NCBI GenBank assembly: GCA_963765955.1
Contig: CAVXYA010000002.1
Coordinates: 1,504,810-1,568,809, forward strand
Reading direction: 5' to 3'
Length of the DNA stretch: 64,000 nt
Source: JAXDMK01 sp963765955
GTDB lineage: Bacteria; Actinomycetota; Acidimicrobiia; Acidimicrobiales; AC-14
Part shown: positions 1 through 8,144 of the stretch, piece by piece
How positions within the stretch are numbered: the stretch's first letter is position 1
How the letters are laid out: each line of letters opens with the position of its first letter
Program-made: the position numbers and the translations under genes
Notes under the pieces: model-generated
Told to the model about the DNA's origin: nothing
What the model saw: the letters and a program-made list of their open reading frames with translations, nothing else
Databases searched by the model: none

Positions 1-148
1 CGTCCCTCCCGGGCGTCCCCATGAGGGCTCCATCCTGCCTTCCACGAGGGCCGTTGAGTCACGCAGCCGGCGATCGGGGCTACCTCGGCAGGCCTCCCAA
101 TCACCGAACGTTTTGGACACCGTCGGTACACGCCGGCGGCGTGCAGAT

Positions 149-181
149 CGCCGATTGTTCCGAGGTCGTGATTGTTCCGAG
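149..181 (+). repeat. RIT left terminal inverted repeat
   Basis: This 33-bp sequence is the exact reverse complement of 3163-3195. It contains two copies of ATTGTTCCGA (153-162 and 171-180) 18 bp apart. A third, inverted copy (231-240) belongs to the inner repeat. The spaced copies look like recombinase binding sites. Confidence 0.88.
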
Positions 182-296
182 GTGGGCGCGTATCTGCCTG
201 GTCGGTGAGGCGTTCGGGCGCGCGTAGGTCGGAACAATCCGACGGCTGCGGGCGAGGCTGCTTCCTTCATCGATGTCCAGCGAAGGAGGCAGCGCC

Positions 297-1202
297 ATGT
301 CCAGTTGGAGCGCGAGCGAGACGGATCAGCTGTTGGAGGGGTTCGCGGACTACCTGCGCCGCGAGCGGGCCGTGTCGATGTTCACCGTCGACCTCTACGT
401 TGCCGACGTCCGGAGGTTCCTCGCCGGCGGCGGCGACCGCGGCCTGAGCGAACTGACCTCGGCGGACGTTTCGCACGCTGTGCTCGGACAGGTCGGCGGA
501 CGGTCGCCGGCGTCGGTGCGGCGCTTCGGGTGCGCGCTGCGCTCCTTCCTCCGGTACTGCTTTGTCACCGGGCTGGTCGAGCGTGATCTGTCGGGGGCGG
601 CGTTGCCGGTATCGGGCCGGCGACGATCGCTGTTGCCCCAAGGCATCACGCCCTCCCAGGAGACGGCCTTGCTACGCGCCTGTGATCGGCGACGTTCCAT
701 CGGGCGACGCGACTACACGGTGATCTTGTTGCTCTTGCGGCTCGGGCTGCGGGCGAATGAGGTCGCCACGCTGCGCCTCGACGACATGGACTGGCGAGCG
801 GGGCAGCTCACGGTGCACGGCAAGGGCAACCGCGTCGACCAGCTCCCGCTACCAGTGGATGTGGGCGAGGCGATCGCCGCGTACCTGTGCCGTGGCCGCC
901 CGCGTTCGGCCACGGCGCGGGAGGTGTTCCTGCGGGTGCAGCCGCCGCTGGTTGGCTTGACCCGTGTCGGGGTGAGCTCTCTTGTCGCGGCGGCGGCGCG
1001 GCGTGCCGGGCTTGGCGTGGTGCGGCCCCGTCGGCTGCGTCACACCGCGGCCACCGACATGCTGCGGGCGGGAGCGTCGCTGCCCGAGGTCGGCCAGGTG
1101 CTGCGCCACCGCTCGCTCGGCACCACCGCGATCTACGCGCGGGTCGATGTCGAGCGGCTGCGCGCCATCGCCCGGCCCTGGCCGTCGGGGAGGGCGTCAT
1201 GA
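297..1202 (+). CDS. RIT tyrosine recombinase, first of trio
   Basis: A 301-residue tyrosine recombinase/integrase. The N-terminal third is the SAM-like core-binding domain. The catalytic domain follows, with the first Arg in GLRANEV, the beta-hairpin Lys in HGKGNR, the second Arg in RRLRHT, the His in LRHRS and the nucleophile Tyr in AIYARVD. The first position of the usual HxLR box is Arg instead of His; the other catalytic residues look intact. The start at 297 is preferred over 273 because AGGAGG lies 7 bases upstream. The stop overlaps the next start by 4 bp, so the three genes are probably translated together. The inner 14-bp repeat lies just upstream and may couple expression to recombinase binding (inference). 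Confidence 0.9.
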   Translation: MSSWSASETDQLLEGFADYLRRERAVSMFTVDLYVADVRRFLAGGGDRGLSELTSADVSHAVLGQVGGRSPASVRRFGCALRSFLRYCFVTGLVERDLSGAALPVSGRRRSLLPQGITPSQETALLRACDRRRSIGRRDYTVILLLLRLGLRANEVATLRLDDMDWRAGQLTVHGKGNRVDQLPLPVDVGEAIAAYLCRGRPRSATAREVFLRVQPPLVGLTRVGVSSLVAAAARRAGLGVVRPRRLRHTAATDMLRAGASLPEVGQVLRHRSLGTTAIYARVDVERLRAIARPWPSGRAS

Positions 1203-2119
1203 GTGTGCTGGGCGATCATCTCGATGATTACCTGCGGCTGCGCCGGGCGCTGGGCTTTCAGCTCGGCCGCCACGGCGAATCGCTGCCCGGCTTCGTCGCC
1301 TACCTCGAGGCCAACGGGGCGGCGGCGATCACCGTCGAGCTGGCGGTCGCCTGGGCGCGTCTTCCGCAGGGGATCAAGCCCATCACCGTCGACTTCCGGC
1401 TCAGCGCCGTGCGCGGCTTCGCCCGCTATCTACACGCCCTCGATCCTGCCCATCAGATTCCACCAGCGGGCCTGCTGTCGGTGCCGCGGCGGCGGCCGAC
1501 GCCCTACATCTACACACCTGGCGAGATCGACGATGTGCTTGCCGCCGCGCGCCGGCTACAGCCACCGCTGCGAGCCGCAACCCAGACGGCGCTGCTCGGG
1601 CTGCTGGCGGCGACGGGCATGCGGAGCGGCGAGGCGATGGCGCTGACCCGCGCCGATGTCGACTTCGTCGAGGGCGTGGTCACGGTCCGCCACGCCAAGT
1701 TCGACCGCTTGCGCCTCGTCCCCCTGCACCCGTCGGTCACCGCTGAGCTGCGCTCCTACGCCGCGACACGCGACCGGCTCTGTCCCACGCCGAGCGTCGA
1801 TCGGTTCTTCGTCTCGGTCACCGGGCGGGCTCTGCATCGACGGGAGACCGACGCCGTCTTCCGCGACATCACCGAGTCGATCGGGTTGCGCACCGACACC
1901 GCCCATCCTCGCGTCCACGACCTACGCCACGCTTTCGCGGTTCACACCCTCATCGACGCCTACCGCAACAGCGCCGACATCGCCGCTGTGCTGCCGTTGC
2001 TGTCCACCTACCTCGGCCACGTCGAGCCGGCCAACACCTACTGGTACTTGTCCGCCGTCCCCGAGCTCATGCAGCTCGCCGCCGCGCGCCTCGAGCCACG
2101 CGACGAGGGCCAGCCATGA
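1199..2119 (+). CDS. RIT tyrosine recombinase, second of trio
   Basis: A 306-residue tyrosine recombinase starting at the ATG inside the ATGA overlap with the first gene. The N-terminal half (LDDYLRLRRALGFQL) resembles a phage-integrase SAM-like domain. The C-terminal half has the catalytic Arg in TGMRSGEA, the Lys in RHAKFDRLR, the HDLRH box, the LGHVE His and a Tyr in NTYWYL. It overlaps the third recombinase by 4 bp. In RIT elements the middle protein is always a distinct subfamily from its neighbours, as seen here. Longer upstream readings of this frame run antiparallel to the first gene's codons and are not needed. Confidence 0.9.
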   Translation: MSVLGDHLDDYLRLRRALGFQLGRHGESLPGFVAYLEANGAAAITVELAVAWARLPQGIKPITVDFRLSAVRGFARYLHALDPAHQIPPAGLLSVPRRRPTPYIYTPGEIDDVLAAARRLQPPLRAATQTALLGLLAATGMRSGEAMALTRADVDFVEGVVTVRHAKFDRLRLVPLHPSVTAELRSYAATRDRLCPTPSVDRFFVSVTGRALHRRETDAVFRDITESIGLRTDTAHPRVHDLRHAFAVHTLIDAYRNSADIAAVLPLLSTYLGHVEPANTYWYLSAVPELMQLAAARLEPRDEGQP

Positions 2120-3105
2120 CCACGCTCGCCCCCGTGCTGCAGGCGTTCTTCACCGACCGGCTCATCACCCAACGCCATGCCTCCCCCCACACCATCGCCG
2201 GCTACCGAACCACGTTCAGGCTGCTGCTCCGCTTCGCCACCACCACGACCGGCAAGACGCCGTCCGCGCTCGACATCGCCGATCTCGACGCGCCGCTGAT
2301 CACGGCGTTCTTGGAGCATCTCGAGGTCGACCGCCACAACGCGATCCGCACCCGCAACTGGCGGCTCGCGGCCATCCACTCCCTGTTCAACTACGCCGCG
2401 CTGAGCCACCCCGAACACGCCGGCACGATCCAGCGCGTGCTCGCCATCCCCACCAAACGGCACGACCGGCGGGCCGTCACCTGGCTCACCGATGCCGAGG
2501 TGAACGCCCTCCTCGCCGCGCCCGACCGCGGCACCTGGGCCGGCCGGCGCGATCACGCCATGCTCGTGCTCGCTGTCCAGACCGGGCTGCGCATCTCCGA
2601 GCTCATCGGCCTCTCCCGTGGCGACGTCGTGCTCGAACGCGGCCCCCACGTGCGCTGCCTGGGCAAAGGCCGCAAGGAACGAGCCACGCCCCTCACCCGG
2701 CTCACCGTCGCAGTGCTACGGGAATGGCTGGACGAACGCGGCGGTCAGCTCAGCGATCCATTGTTCCCGACCCGCACCGGGGCACGCCTCAGCCACGACG
2801 CCATCGAAGACCGCCTGGCCCGCCACCTCGACGCCGCCCGCGTCAGCTGGCCATCGCTGCGCGGCAAGCACGTCACCATGCACACCCTCCGGCACACCGC
2901 CGCCATGCGCCTCCTCCACGCCGGCACCGACATTGCCGTCATCGCACTCTGGCTCGGCCACGAGCAGCTCGCCACCGCCCACATCTACCTGCACGCCGAC
3001 ATGAACCAGAAGGAGAGAGCAATCGACCGCGTCACGCCGCCCGGCACCGCAGCAGGTCGCTACCAGCCAGCCGACCCGCTGCTCGCGTTCCTCGACAGCC
3101 TCTGA
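2116..3105 (+). CDS. RIT tyrosine recombinase, third of trio
   Basis: A 329-residue tyrosine recombinase, the longest of the three. Catalytic residues are visible in order: Arg in TGLRISELIGL, Lys in LGKGRKERATPL, HTLRHTAAMRLL, LGHEQLATA and Tyr in HIYLHADMNQK. The start lies in the ATGA overlap with the second gene. The TGA stop sits inside the inner inverted repeat (3104-3117), so gene and element end are fused and nothing further is encoded on the right. The intact HTLRHT box contrasts with the altered one in the first recombinase, which may mean the three proteins divide the catalytic work (inference). Confidence 0.92.
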   Translation: MTTLAPVLQAFFTDRLITQRHASPHTIAGYRTTFRLLLRFATTTTGKTPSALDIADLDAPLITAFLEHLEVDRHNAIRTRNWRLAAIHSLFNYAALSHPEHAGTIQRVLAIPTKRHDRRAVTWLTDAEVNALLAAPDRGTWAGRRDHAMLVLAVQTGLRISELIGLSRGDVVLERGPHVRCLGKGRKERATPLTRLTVAVLREWLDERGGQLSDPLFPTRTGARLSHDAIEDRLARHLDAARVSWPSLRGKHVTMHTLRHTAAMRLLHAGTDIAVIALWLGHEQLATAHIYLHADMNQKERAIDRVTPPGTAAGRYQPADPLLAFLDSL

Positions 3106-3162
3106 TTGTTCCGACCTCGCCACCGCCGATCCGCCCGTCCCACCCCACCGAACTACGCCCAG

Positions 3163-3195
3163 CTCGGAACAATCACGACCTCGGAACAATCGGCG
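3163..3195 (-). repeat. RIT right terminal inverted repeat
   Basis: Exact reverse complement of 149-181 over 33 bp, with two inverted copies of the ATTGTTCCGA core at 3164-3173 and 3182-3191. It merges with the palindrome at 3191-3220. Confidence 0.88.
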
Positions 3196-3220
3196 TTGTT
3201 CCGAGGTCGGAACAACGCCG
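3191..3220. repeat. 30-bp palindrome at right RIT end
   Basis: CGGCGTTGTTCCGA is followed by GG and then its exact complement, giving 14-bp arms with a 2-nt centre. It reuses the element's TTGTTCCGA core, so it may be a recombinase core or cross-over site, or the footprint of the target. It could also fold as a terminator hairpin for the trio, but no T-run follows. Confidence 0.7.
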
Positions 3221-3277
3221 ATTCCGGCGCGGTCGGCCAGCGTCGCCGCCGGACCTGGTGGGTCCGGTAGCGGTCGA

Positions 3278-3712
3278 CTATTGACCGTCAACCCGCGTGT
3301 CGTAGAAGCGAACCATCTCCCGCCAGTACCAGAGCAACGCGCTCATCGTGCCGAGCGTCGCGATGGTCATCTGCCAGCGACGATGACGACGTGCGCCGTC
3401 GAGGGCGATGAGAAGAGCCGCGGTCGCCATGGCGTTGATCGCCAGGGCGCCGGACACTGGACGCTCCTCCAGCCATCGCTCTTCGCCGAGAACCACCCGA
3501 GTCGCGAACGCGGAGTCATCGTGGGGTGGTGGGAAGACGACGGCATTGAGCACGAACCATGCCCCGACGACAACGCCCTGCCTCGCGCTGCGGTTCCAGA
3601 CGGGGACCAGGACGAGCGGTGTTGATGCCCACCGCGTCCACGCGCTCCAGGGGTGCGAGTGTCGGGCGAAGACCCACCGTTTGACATGTGATCCGGTGGA
3701 CGTCATGGCCAC
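3278..3712 (-). CDS. DUF6653-like small membrane protein
   Basis: A 144-residue protein with several hydrophobic stretches (for example GVVVGAWFVLNAVVFPPP, and INAMATAALLIALDG followed by a third near the C-terminus). It is probably a three- to four-pass inner membrane protein. The N-terminal motif RHSHPWSAWTRW with the following WNRSA resembles the DUF6653 family of small membrane proteins of unknown function in actinobacteria and haloarchaea. The assignment is from memory of the motif. It stands alone downstream of the RIT element and convergent with it, so the element may have landed next to it. Confidence 0.65.
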   Translation of the reverse strand: MAMTSTGSHVKRWVFARHSHPWSAWTRWASTPLVLVPVWNRSARQGVVVGAWFVLNAVVFPPPHDDSAFATRVVLGEERWLEERPVSGALAINAMATAALLIALDGARRHRRWQMTIATLGTMSALLWYWREMVRFYDTRVDGQ

Positions 3713-4133
3713 AGTCTTGTCGCGGCGCGCCGCGCGACGTGCTGCTGATCGAAGACCTCCGTAGCCAAACCGCGAGTGCGCCGCTTCGGTGATTCACATG
3801 CCGTACCGAACGACGGCTCTGGGCGCGCCTCCGAGGGGCGCGGGTATCCCCGAACGCGCGTCCCAGAACGTGCTCCGGGCTGTACCCGGCCGCGCAGCGA
3901 AAGTGCCGGTTAGGGGCAAAGGCGGACTACACCCTTCGGACACATCGACTCAGCTCGCGGCAAAGCAGGGCAGATCGGCGGATCCCGGTCGCATCGGTCG
4001 ATCCCCGCATCCCCGCTATGGGTGCCGATGCCTCTCGACGTGGCGACAGGGGCCGAGCTCGTTCGGGTCGATGGGAATCGCTCCGGGCGTCGGCAACTGA
4101 CGAAACCCTGCCTGTTCTAACCCTGTCCGGGGA
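3713..4133. other. Intergenic stretch, no convincing gene
   Basis: About 420 bp between the divergent-side start of the membrane protein and the end of the SRPBCC relic. The short open frame on the plus strand (3789-4100) lacks a recognisable domain and a ribosome binding site. No hairpin or repeat stands out. Confidence 0.5.
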
Positions 4134-4597
4134 TCAGTCGTCGACCTCGACGAGTCGCGCGAGGTTGTCGATCGACATCCTCCAGCCCGCTTCGTTATCG
4201 GCCGGGGACAACCCGGGAGGCAGGTGCTCGTGCATGCCCGACGACGTCGGTGCCGCCGTCTGGCGTCGGCGAGGGTGTAGGTGATCGTCATCTCGCCTTG
4301 CAGCTCAGGGTCGCCGGTCTCGAACTCGACGACCTGAACCACCTCGGTGTCGGGCACGAGCCGGACGAACCGGCCGTGGAAGGTGTCGGTCCGAGTGCTG
4401 GTCTTGCCCGCCCCCGAGGGTCCGTCGTAGGTCAGTGAGATCCGGAACGTGCCGCCCTCGTGGGGGTGGAACTCGTGGACGTGACTCGTCATCCCATCCG
4501 GAACCATCCACTGTTGGACCGACTGGGCATCGAGCAGAGCGCGGTAGATCGCGGCGCGGGACGCTTGGATGTGGCGGGTCAGGCGGGTCGGGCTCAT
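4134..4597 (-). pseudogene. SRPBCC/AHSA1-like protein, frameshifted
   Basis: The first 110 residues (MSPTRLTRHIQASRAAIYRA, then LDAQSVQQWMVPDGM and GTFRISLTYDGPSG) are a typical START/SRPBCC AHSA1-type ligand-binding domain. After TYTLADA the frame is lost. One base upstream or downstream restores a normal ending (DGGTDVVGMHEHLPPGL, then NEAGWRMSIDNLARLVEVDD) and a TGA at 4134. The extra base is at about 4261. With it removed the protein is about 154 residues, the family's usual length. The lesion may be a sequencing error, since the rest is conserved. The gene starts 2 bp after the stop of the upstream lipoprotein, so the two look like one operon. Confidence 0.75.
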
Positions 4598-4599
4598 CG

Positions 4600-5127
4600 T
4601 CAGGCACGGACCTCGAAGACGGCGACCGAGACGTCCGATGCGCCGGTGTCGTCGGTGACCCGGTAGGTGACGACGTAGCTGCCGACGGCCGCCCGGATCG
4701 TCCCCGAGACTCGGGCGGTGCAGTCACCGGCGGCAATCACCGCCAGTCCATCCGGCAGCCCGTCGGCCGAGAAGCGGAGGGCGGGGCACGGGCTGTCGGT
4801 ATCTGTGGCGGTGAGATTGAAGGGTGTCACGGGCTGACCGGCTACGCCCTCGGCGGCGGCGACCGTCGCCAGGTCGGGGCCGAGCGATCCGAGGTTCAGC
4901 CGGCGGGCGGTCTCGGCGTCGAGTTCGGGGCCCGGTGTCATTCCGGTGGGCCCGGTGGTGGATGCGGAGGAGGTCGAAGTGGTCGCGGGCGTCGACGCGG
5001 TCGAGGAGGTCGTGAACGACAGCGTCGACGGCGAGTTTGCCGTCGAGCGGGCCTCGCCACTGCTCCCGCCGCAGGCGCCGGTGAGCACCAGCAGGGCTAC
5101 ACACGCAACTCGCCTTCGTATGGACAT
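4600..5127 (-). CDS. Lipoprotein with Ig-like putative domain
   Basis: A 175-residue exported lipoprotein. The start at 5127 is chosen because MSIRRRVACVALLVLTGACG is a compact signal peptide with the lipobox LTGAC; the frame is open further upstream, but only through a duplicated MSIRRR segment. A Ser/Thr-rich linker follows, then one Ig-like domain (GLPDGLAVIAAGDCTARVSG, then GSYVVTYRVTDDTGASD) of the He_PIG type that closely resembles a domain in the neighbouring metalloprotease. The shared domain suggests duplication and a common cell-surface role. The domain has two cysteines that could form a disulfide. The function is not known. Confidence 0.75.
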   Translation of the reverse strand: MSIRRRVACVALLVLTGACGGSSGEARSTANSPSTLSFTTSSTASTPATTSTSSASTTGPTGMTPGPELDAETARRLNLGSLGPDLATVAAAEGVAGQPVTPFNLTATDTDSPCPALRFSADGLPDGLAVIAAGDCTARVSGTIRAAVGSYVVTYRVTDDTGASDVSVAVFEVRA

Positions 5128-5219
5128 CCGCCTTCGCCTTCGTATGGACATCCGCCTCCAGTGTGTCGCGGGCGCCGACCCTGCGAGCCTCATGCCCGCA
5201 GGGTCGGCGCCCAAGTGAC

Positions 5220-7851
5220 TCAGCCGTGCTTCTGGACGTTGCCGCCGGTGAGCGTGGTCGGTGCGAAGATGAGGCCGGTGACCGGACTCCCGCCGGGGTC
5301 GCGGACGGCGAGTCCGACCTGGTCGCTCCGTCCGGGCTCACCGTTGTCGATCACGGTGAGGATGAAGCTGTGGCCGGCCGTCCCGTTGACCTTGGCCGAG
5401 CCCAGGACGTACGCCTTCTGCCCGAGTACGACCAGGGCGTCGAGCTTGGTCGACTCCATCGTCGTCCCCTGCTCGGAGTAGGTCACCTTGCCCTGGACCG
5501 ACCCGTCCTTCTTGTACTTCGGGTTGAGCTCGACCTTGGCCGCCCGGCCGCCGTTGTCGAGCTTGGCCCCACCCGTGAAGAAGCCGAGCGAGGGATCGCC
5601 CACGGCGACGATCGTGGAGCCCGAGCCCTGGTAGAAGTCGCCGCCGACGACGATGTCGACCAGGTAGGCGTTGACCGCCACCCCCGAGAACCCGCAGGAT
5701 GCGTCCAGCGTGCCGCCCACGCCACCACCGCTGGTGGTCGCCGTGCACGAGTAGCTGGTCCCCGACTCGAGCGGGTTCAGGGTGAAAGTCACCGGCGTGG
5801 CCAGCCCGATGTCGCCCTTCGACGCGTCCGCCTCCGTCACCGCCGCCGCCAGCGTGAACGACCCCGTCCCGCCCGCAGAAGTCACGACGACGCCCTTGGG
5901 ATTGGCCGGCGAGGGCGTGACCGTGGCGTCCTCCCTGGTCACGTCGAACGACGAGGTGGTGGAGTCGGAGGCGCCGGTCTCGTCGGTGGCCGTGTAGGTG
6001 ACGGTGTAGCTGCCGGCGGCGCCGGTGACCGCACCCGACACCGTGCCCGTGCAGTCGCCGTTGTCGGTCACGGCCAGGCCCGAGGGGAGGCCGCTGGCCG
6101 AGAACGAGACGTCGCCGCATGCGCTGTCCGAGTCGCTGGCCGAGACCGTGTACGCAGCGATCGGGTCGCTGTACTGGCCCGACTGCGCACCGACGTCGCC
6201 GATGTCCGGCGGCGACGACAGCAGACCCTTGTCCTCGGCCGTCTGCCGGTCGAGCTCAGGGTCGTTGACGACGTCGAGGTGAACGCCGTCCTGGAAGTCA
6301 CCGTCGCTCTGGAAGGGCAGGGAGGCCACGACCGTCGGCCAGTCGTTGAAGCCGGTGAGCGAGGTCCCGGTGGCACCGTTGATGTTGGCCGACACCGTCG
6401 CCGCCTGGATGGTTCCGTTGCAGTTCCAGTCGACGGCTGCCCGACGCCGGCACCTGGCTCTGGGCGCCGCCGGGGCAGAAGTACAGCGTGTTGTCGGTGC
6501 CGTCCTGCACGCCCAGGTTCTCGTTCAGGGTCCCCTCGGTGAGGGTCGGGAGCGAGGCCGCGGAGTAGTCGAGGCGGTTGGTGGCGGGGATGCCCCGGAG
6601 CTGGAACGAGTAGTTCATCAGGCTCAGGTAGTTGGGCTTGAAGTTGATGTTGTCGTTGCCGCCGTGGCTGAGGCCCAGGTTGTGGCCGAGCTCGTGCATG
6701 ATCGTCCCCGACTCCTGCTGGACGGTGATCGGCCCCCACAGCCCGAACGAGATGTAGAAGTCGTTGCCCAGGATCTCGCCACAGCCACTGAAGCGCTGGT
6801 TGTTGTCGGTGAGGGCAGCCTCGTTCTCGACCTCGATGGCGAGGGCGTAGTGGAAGGCGTAGCGGCGGGAGGCGGCGTTGTCGAAGTTGGCCGCCTTGAC
6901 CGTGTCGAAGTCGCCGAAGCCGGTGCCGGCCGGGTTCGGGCCGCAGCCGAGGGCCCCGCCGTTGAAGTTGAGGACGTTCTGGTGGGGGACGGAGTTGCTC
7001 AGGTGGACGTGGAGGTTGATGCCGTTGGCGCCATCGGGGTTGAAGGCGGCCACCGGCGCGGCGGCGAAGGCCTGGACCATGTTGGTGATCGACGCGTTCT
7101 GCGGGCGGTGGCTGTGGGTGTCGCCCGCGGCGCAGTCGCTGCCGGCCACCGTGCAGTCCATCCAGTCCATCTCCAGGAAGACGTCGAGGTGGTTGGGGTT
7201 GGCCCGCTCGCCGGCGTCGAGGGTGTCGCCGTCGCCGTTCTGGTCGATCCCGTCGGGCAGGTCCCGCTCGCCGGGGTCGTTGGTGTCGCCGTCGTTGTTC
7301 CCGTCGATGCCGTTGGTCTCCCAGTCGTCGAACAGGCCGTCGCCGTCGGAGTCGGCACCGATGCGAAGGACGGCGACGGCGTCGTTGAAGTCCCCGTCGC
7401 CCAGGTCGACCTGGTCCTCCCACTCGAGCTTGTAGACCCGGTTGTCGAGGGTGGCGTGGCCGTCGAAGAGCTCGGTCGTGCGCAGGTGGTCGTCGCCGTC
7501 GGAGTTCTCCGAGGGGTCGCTCGACCAGGTGAAGGTGCCGGATCCGGTGGTGGCGACCATCTGGAAGCCGAAGGTGGTGCCGGTGGCGAAGTTGCCCAGG
7601 TTGACCCGGGTGCCGATCCGCGTCTGCTCGGTGTTGAAGAGGAACTGGTTGACGGGCGACGTCACCGACATGGTGTTGATGAAGGTGGCCGAGGCGAACG
7701 TGAACTCGACGCTCACCGGACCGGCGGCGCTGGTGGTCAGGTCGGCGGCATAGGCCTTGGGCATCGGCAGCTGGATGGCGGCCGCTGCCGCCATGACCAC
7801 CGCGGCGATGATCATCCGCCGGCGCACGTTCGTCGAAAGGACCTGGCTCAT
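5220..7851 (-). pseudogene. Secreted zinc metalloprotease, one frameshift
   Basis: The start at 7851 has a strong AGGGGGAG site and gives a signal peptide (MIIAAVVMAAAAAIQLPMPK, cut after AYA). Next come a DUF4114-like beta domain (VYKLEWEDQVDLGDGDFNDA), a calcium-binding run (DSDGDGLFDDWETNGIDG) and a metzincin-type catalytic core: MHELGHNLGLSHGG with three zinc His, plus a Met-turn candidate LSLMNYS. After YFCPGGAQSQVPASG the frame shifts (about 6438). The other frame continues with AAVDWNCNGTIQAATVSANI, an Ig-like domain (GLPSGLAVTDNGDCTGTVSG), further Ig-like modules and a C-terminal domain ending at 5220. Without the shift the protein would be about 877 residues. One extra T on the plus strand explains everything, so a sequencing error is possible. 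Probably an extracellular calcium-stabilised protease. Confidence 0.8.
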
Positions 7852-8014
7852 CTGGCTCCCCCTCCGGGTCTCGGGATAGCGGGCGAGCCCGAGACGCCCG
7901 CCGTGGTCCCGACCCGGGCATCGACCCCAGTCATCGTGAGTGTCGTCCGAGCGACTGAGGCGAACAATCGTGCCGTCACCCGTGTTGCAGGGTGGGGCTG
8001 GCACCCCCAATCCG

Positions 8015-8038
8015 GGCACTCGACGTCTGGCACTCGAC
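8015..8038. repeat. Two direct repeats, possible operator
   Basis: GGCACTCGAC occurs at 8015-8024 and again at 8029-8038, 14 bp apart, in the 293-bp divergent region between the metalloprotease and the flavoprotein gene. Tandem half-sites in a divergent promoter region suggest a regulator site, but nothing identifies the regulator. Confidence 0.3.
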
Positions 8039-8144
8039 ATGACGACCCCGACGCAGGCCCTCCCGGTACAGTCCCCGGCGGGAATTCCGGTCGCCGCCCA
8101 GCAGAACGCCGGCGGCTGGTCGATTGGGGAGAGGGGAGCGCCTC

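Larger units (their letters stand above)
149..3220. mobile_element. RIT element (recombinase in trio)
   Basis: Three tyrosine recombinase genes lie head to tail with 4-bp ATGA overlaps between inverted repeats. The outer repeats (149-181 and 3163-3195) are perfect over 33 bp. An inner pair (226-239 and 3104-3117) is perfect over 14 bp. All are built from the core ATTGTTCCGA. This gene order with terminal repeats is the known architecture of RIT elements, in which all three recombinases are thought to act together in transposition. The three frames are open and the ends match perfectly, so the copy looks recent and possibly active. No cargo gene is present. The outer limits are uncertain: the right side continues into a palindrome (3191-3220) with the same core, and a separate palindrome (129-143) lies just outside the left end. 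Confidence 0.85.

Noticed and set aside
3789..4100. Plus-strand gene of 103 residues
   Set aside because: No ribosome site, no domain and mixed composition; partly overlaps the SRPBCC relic's 3' side.
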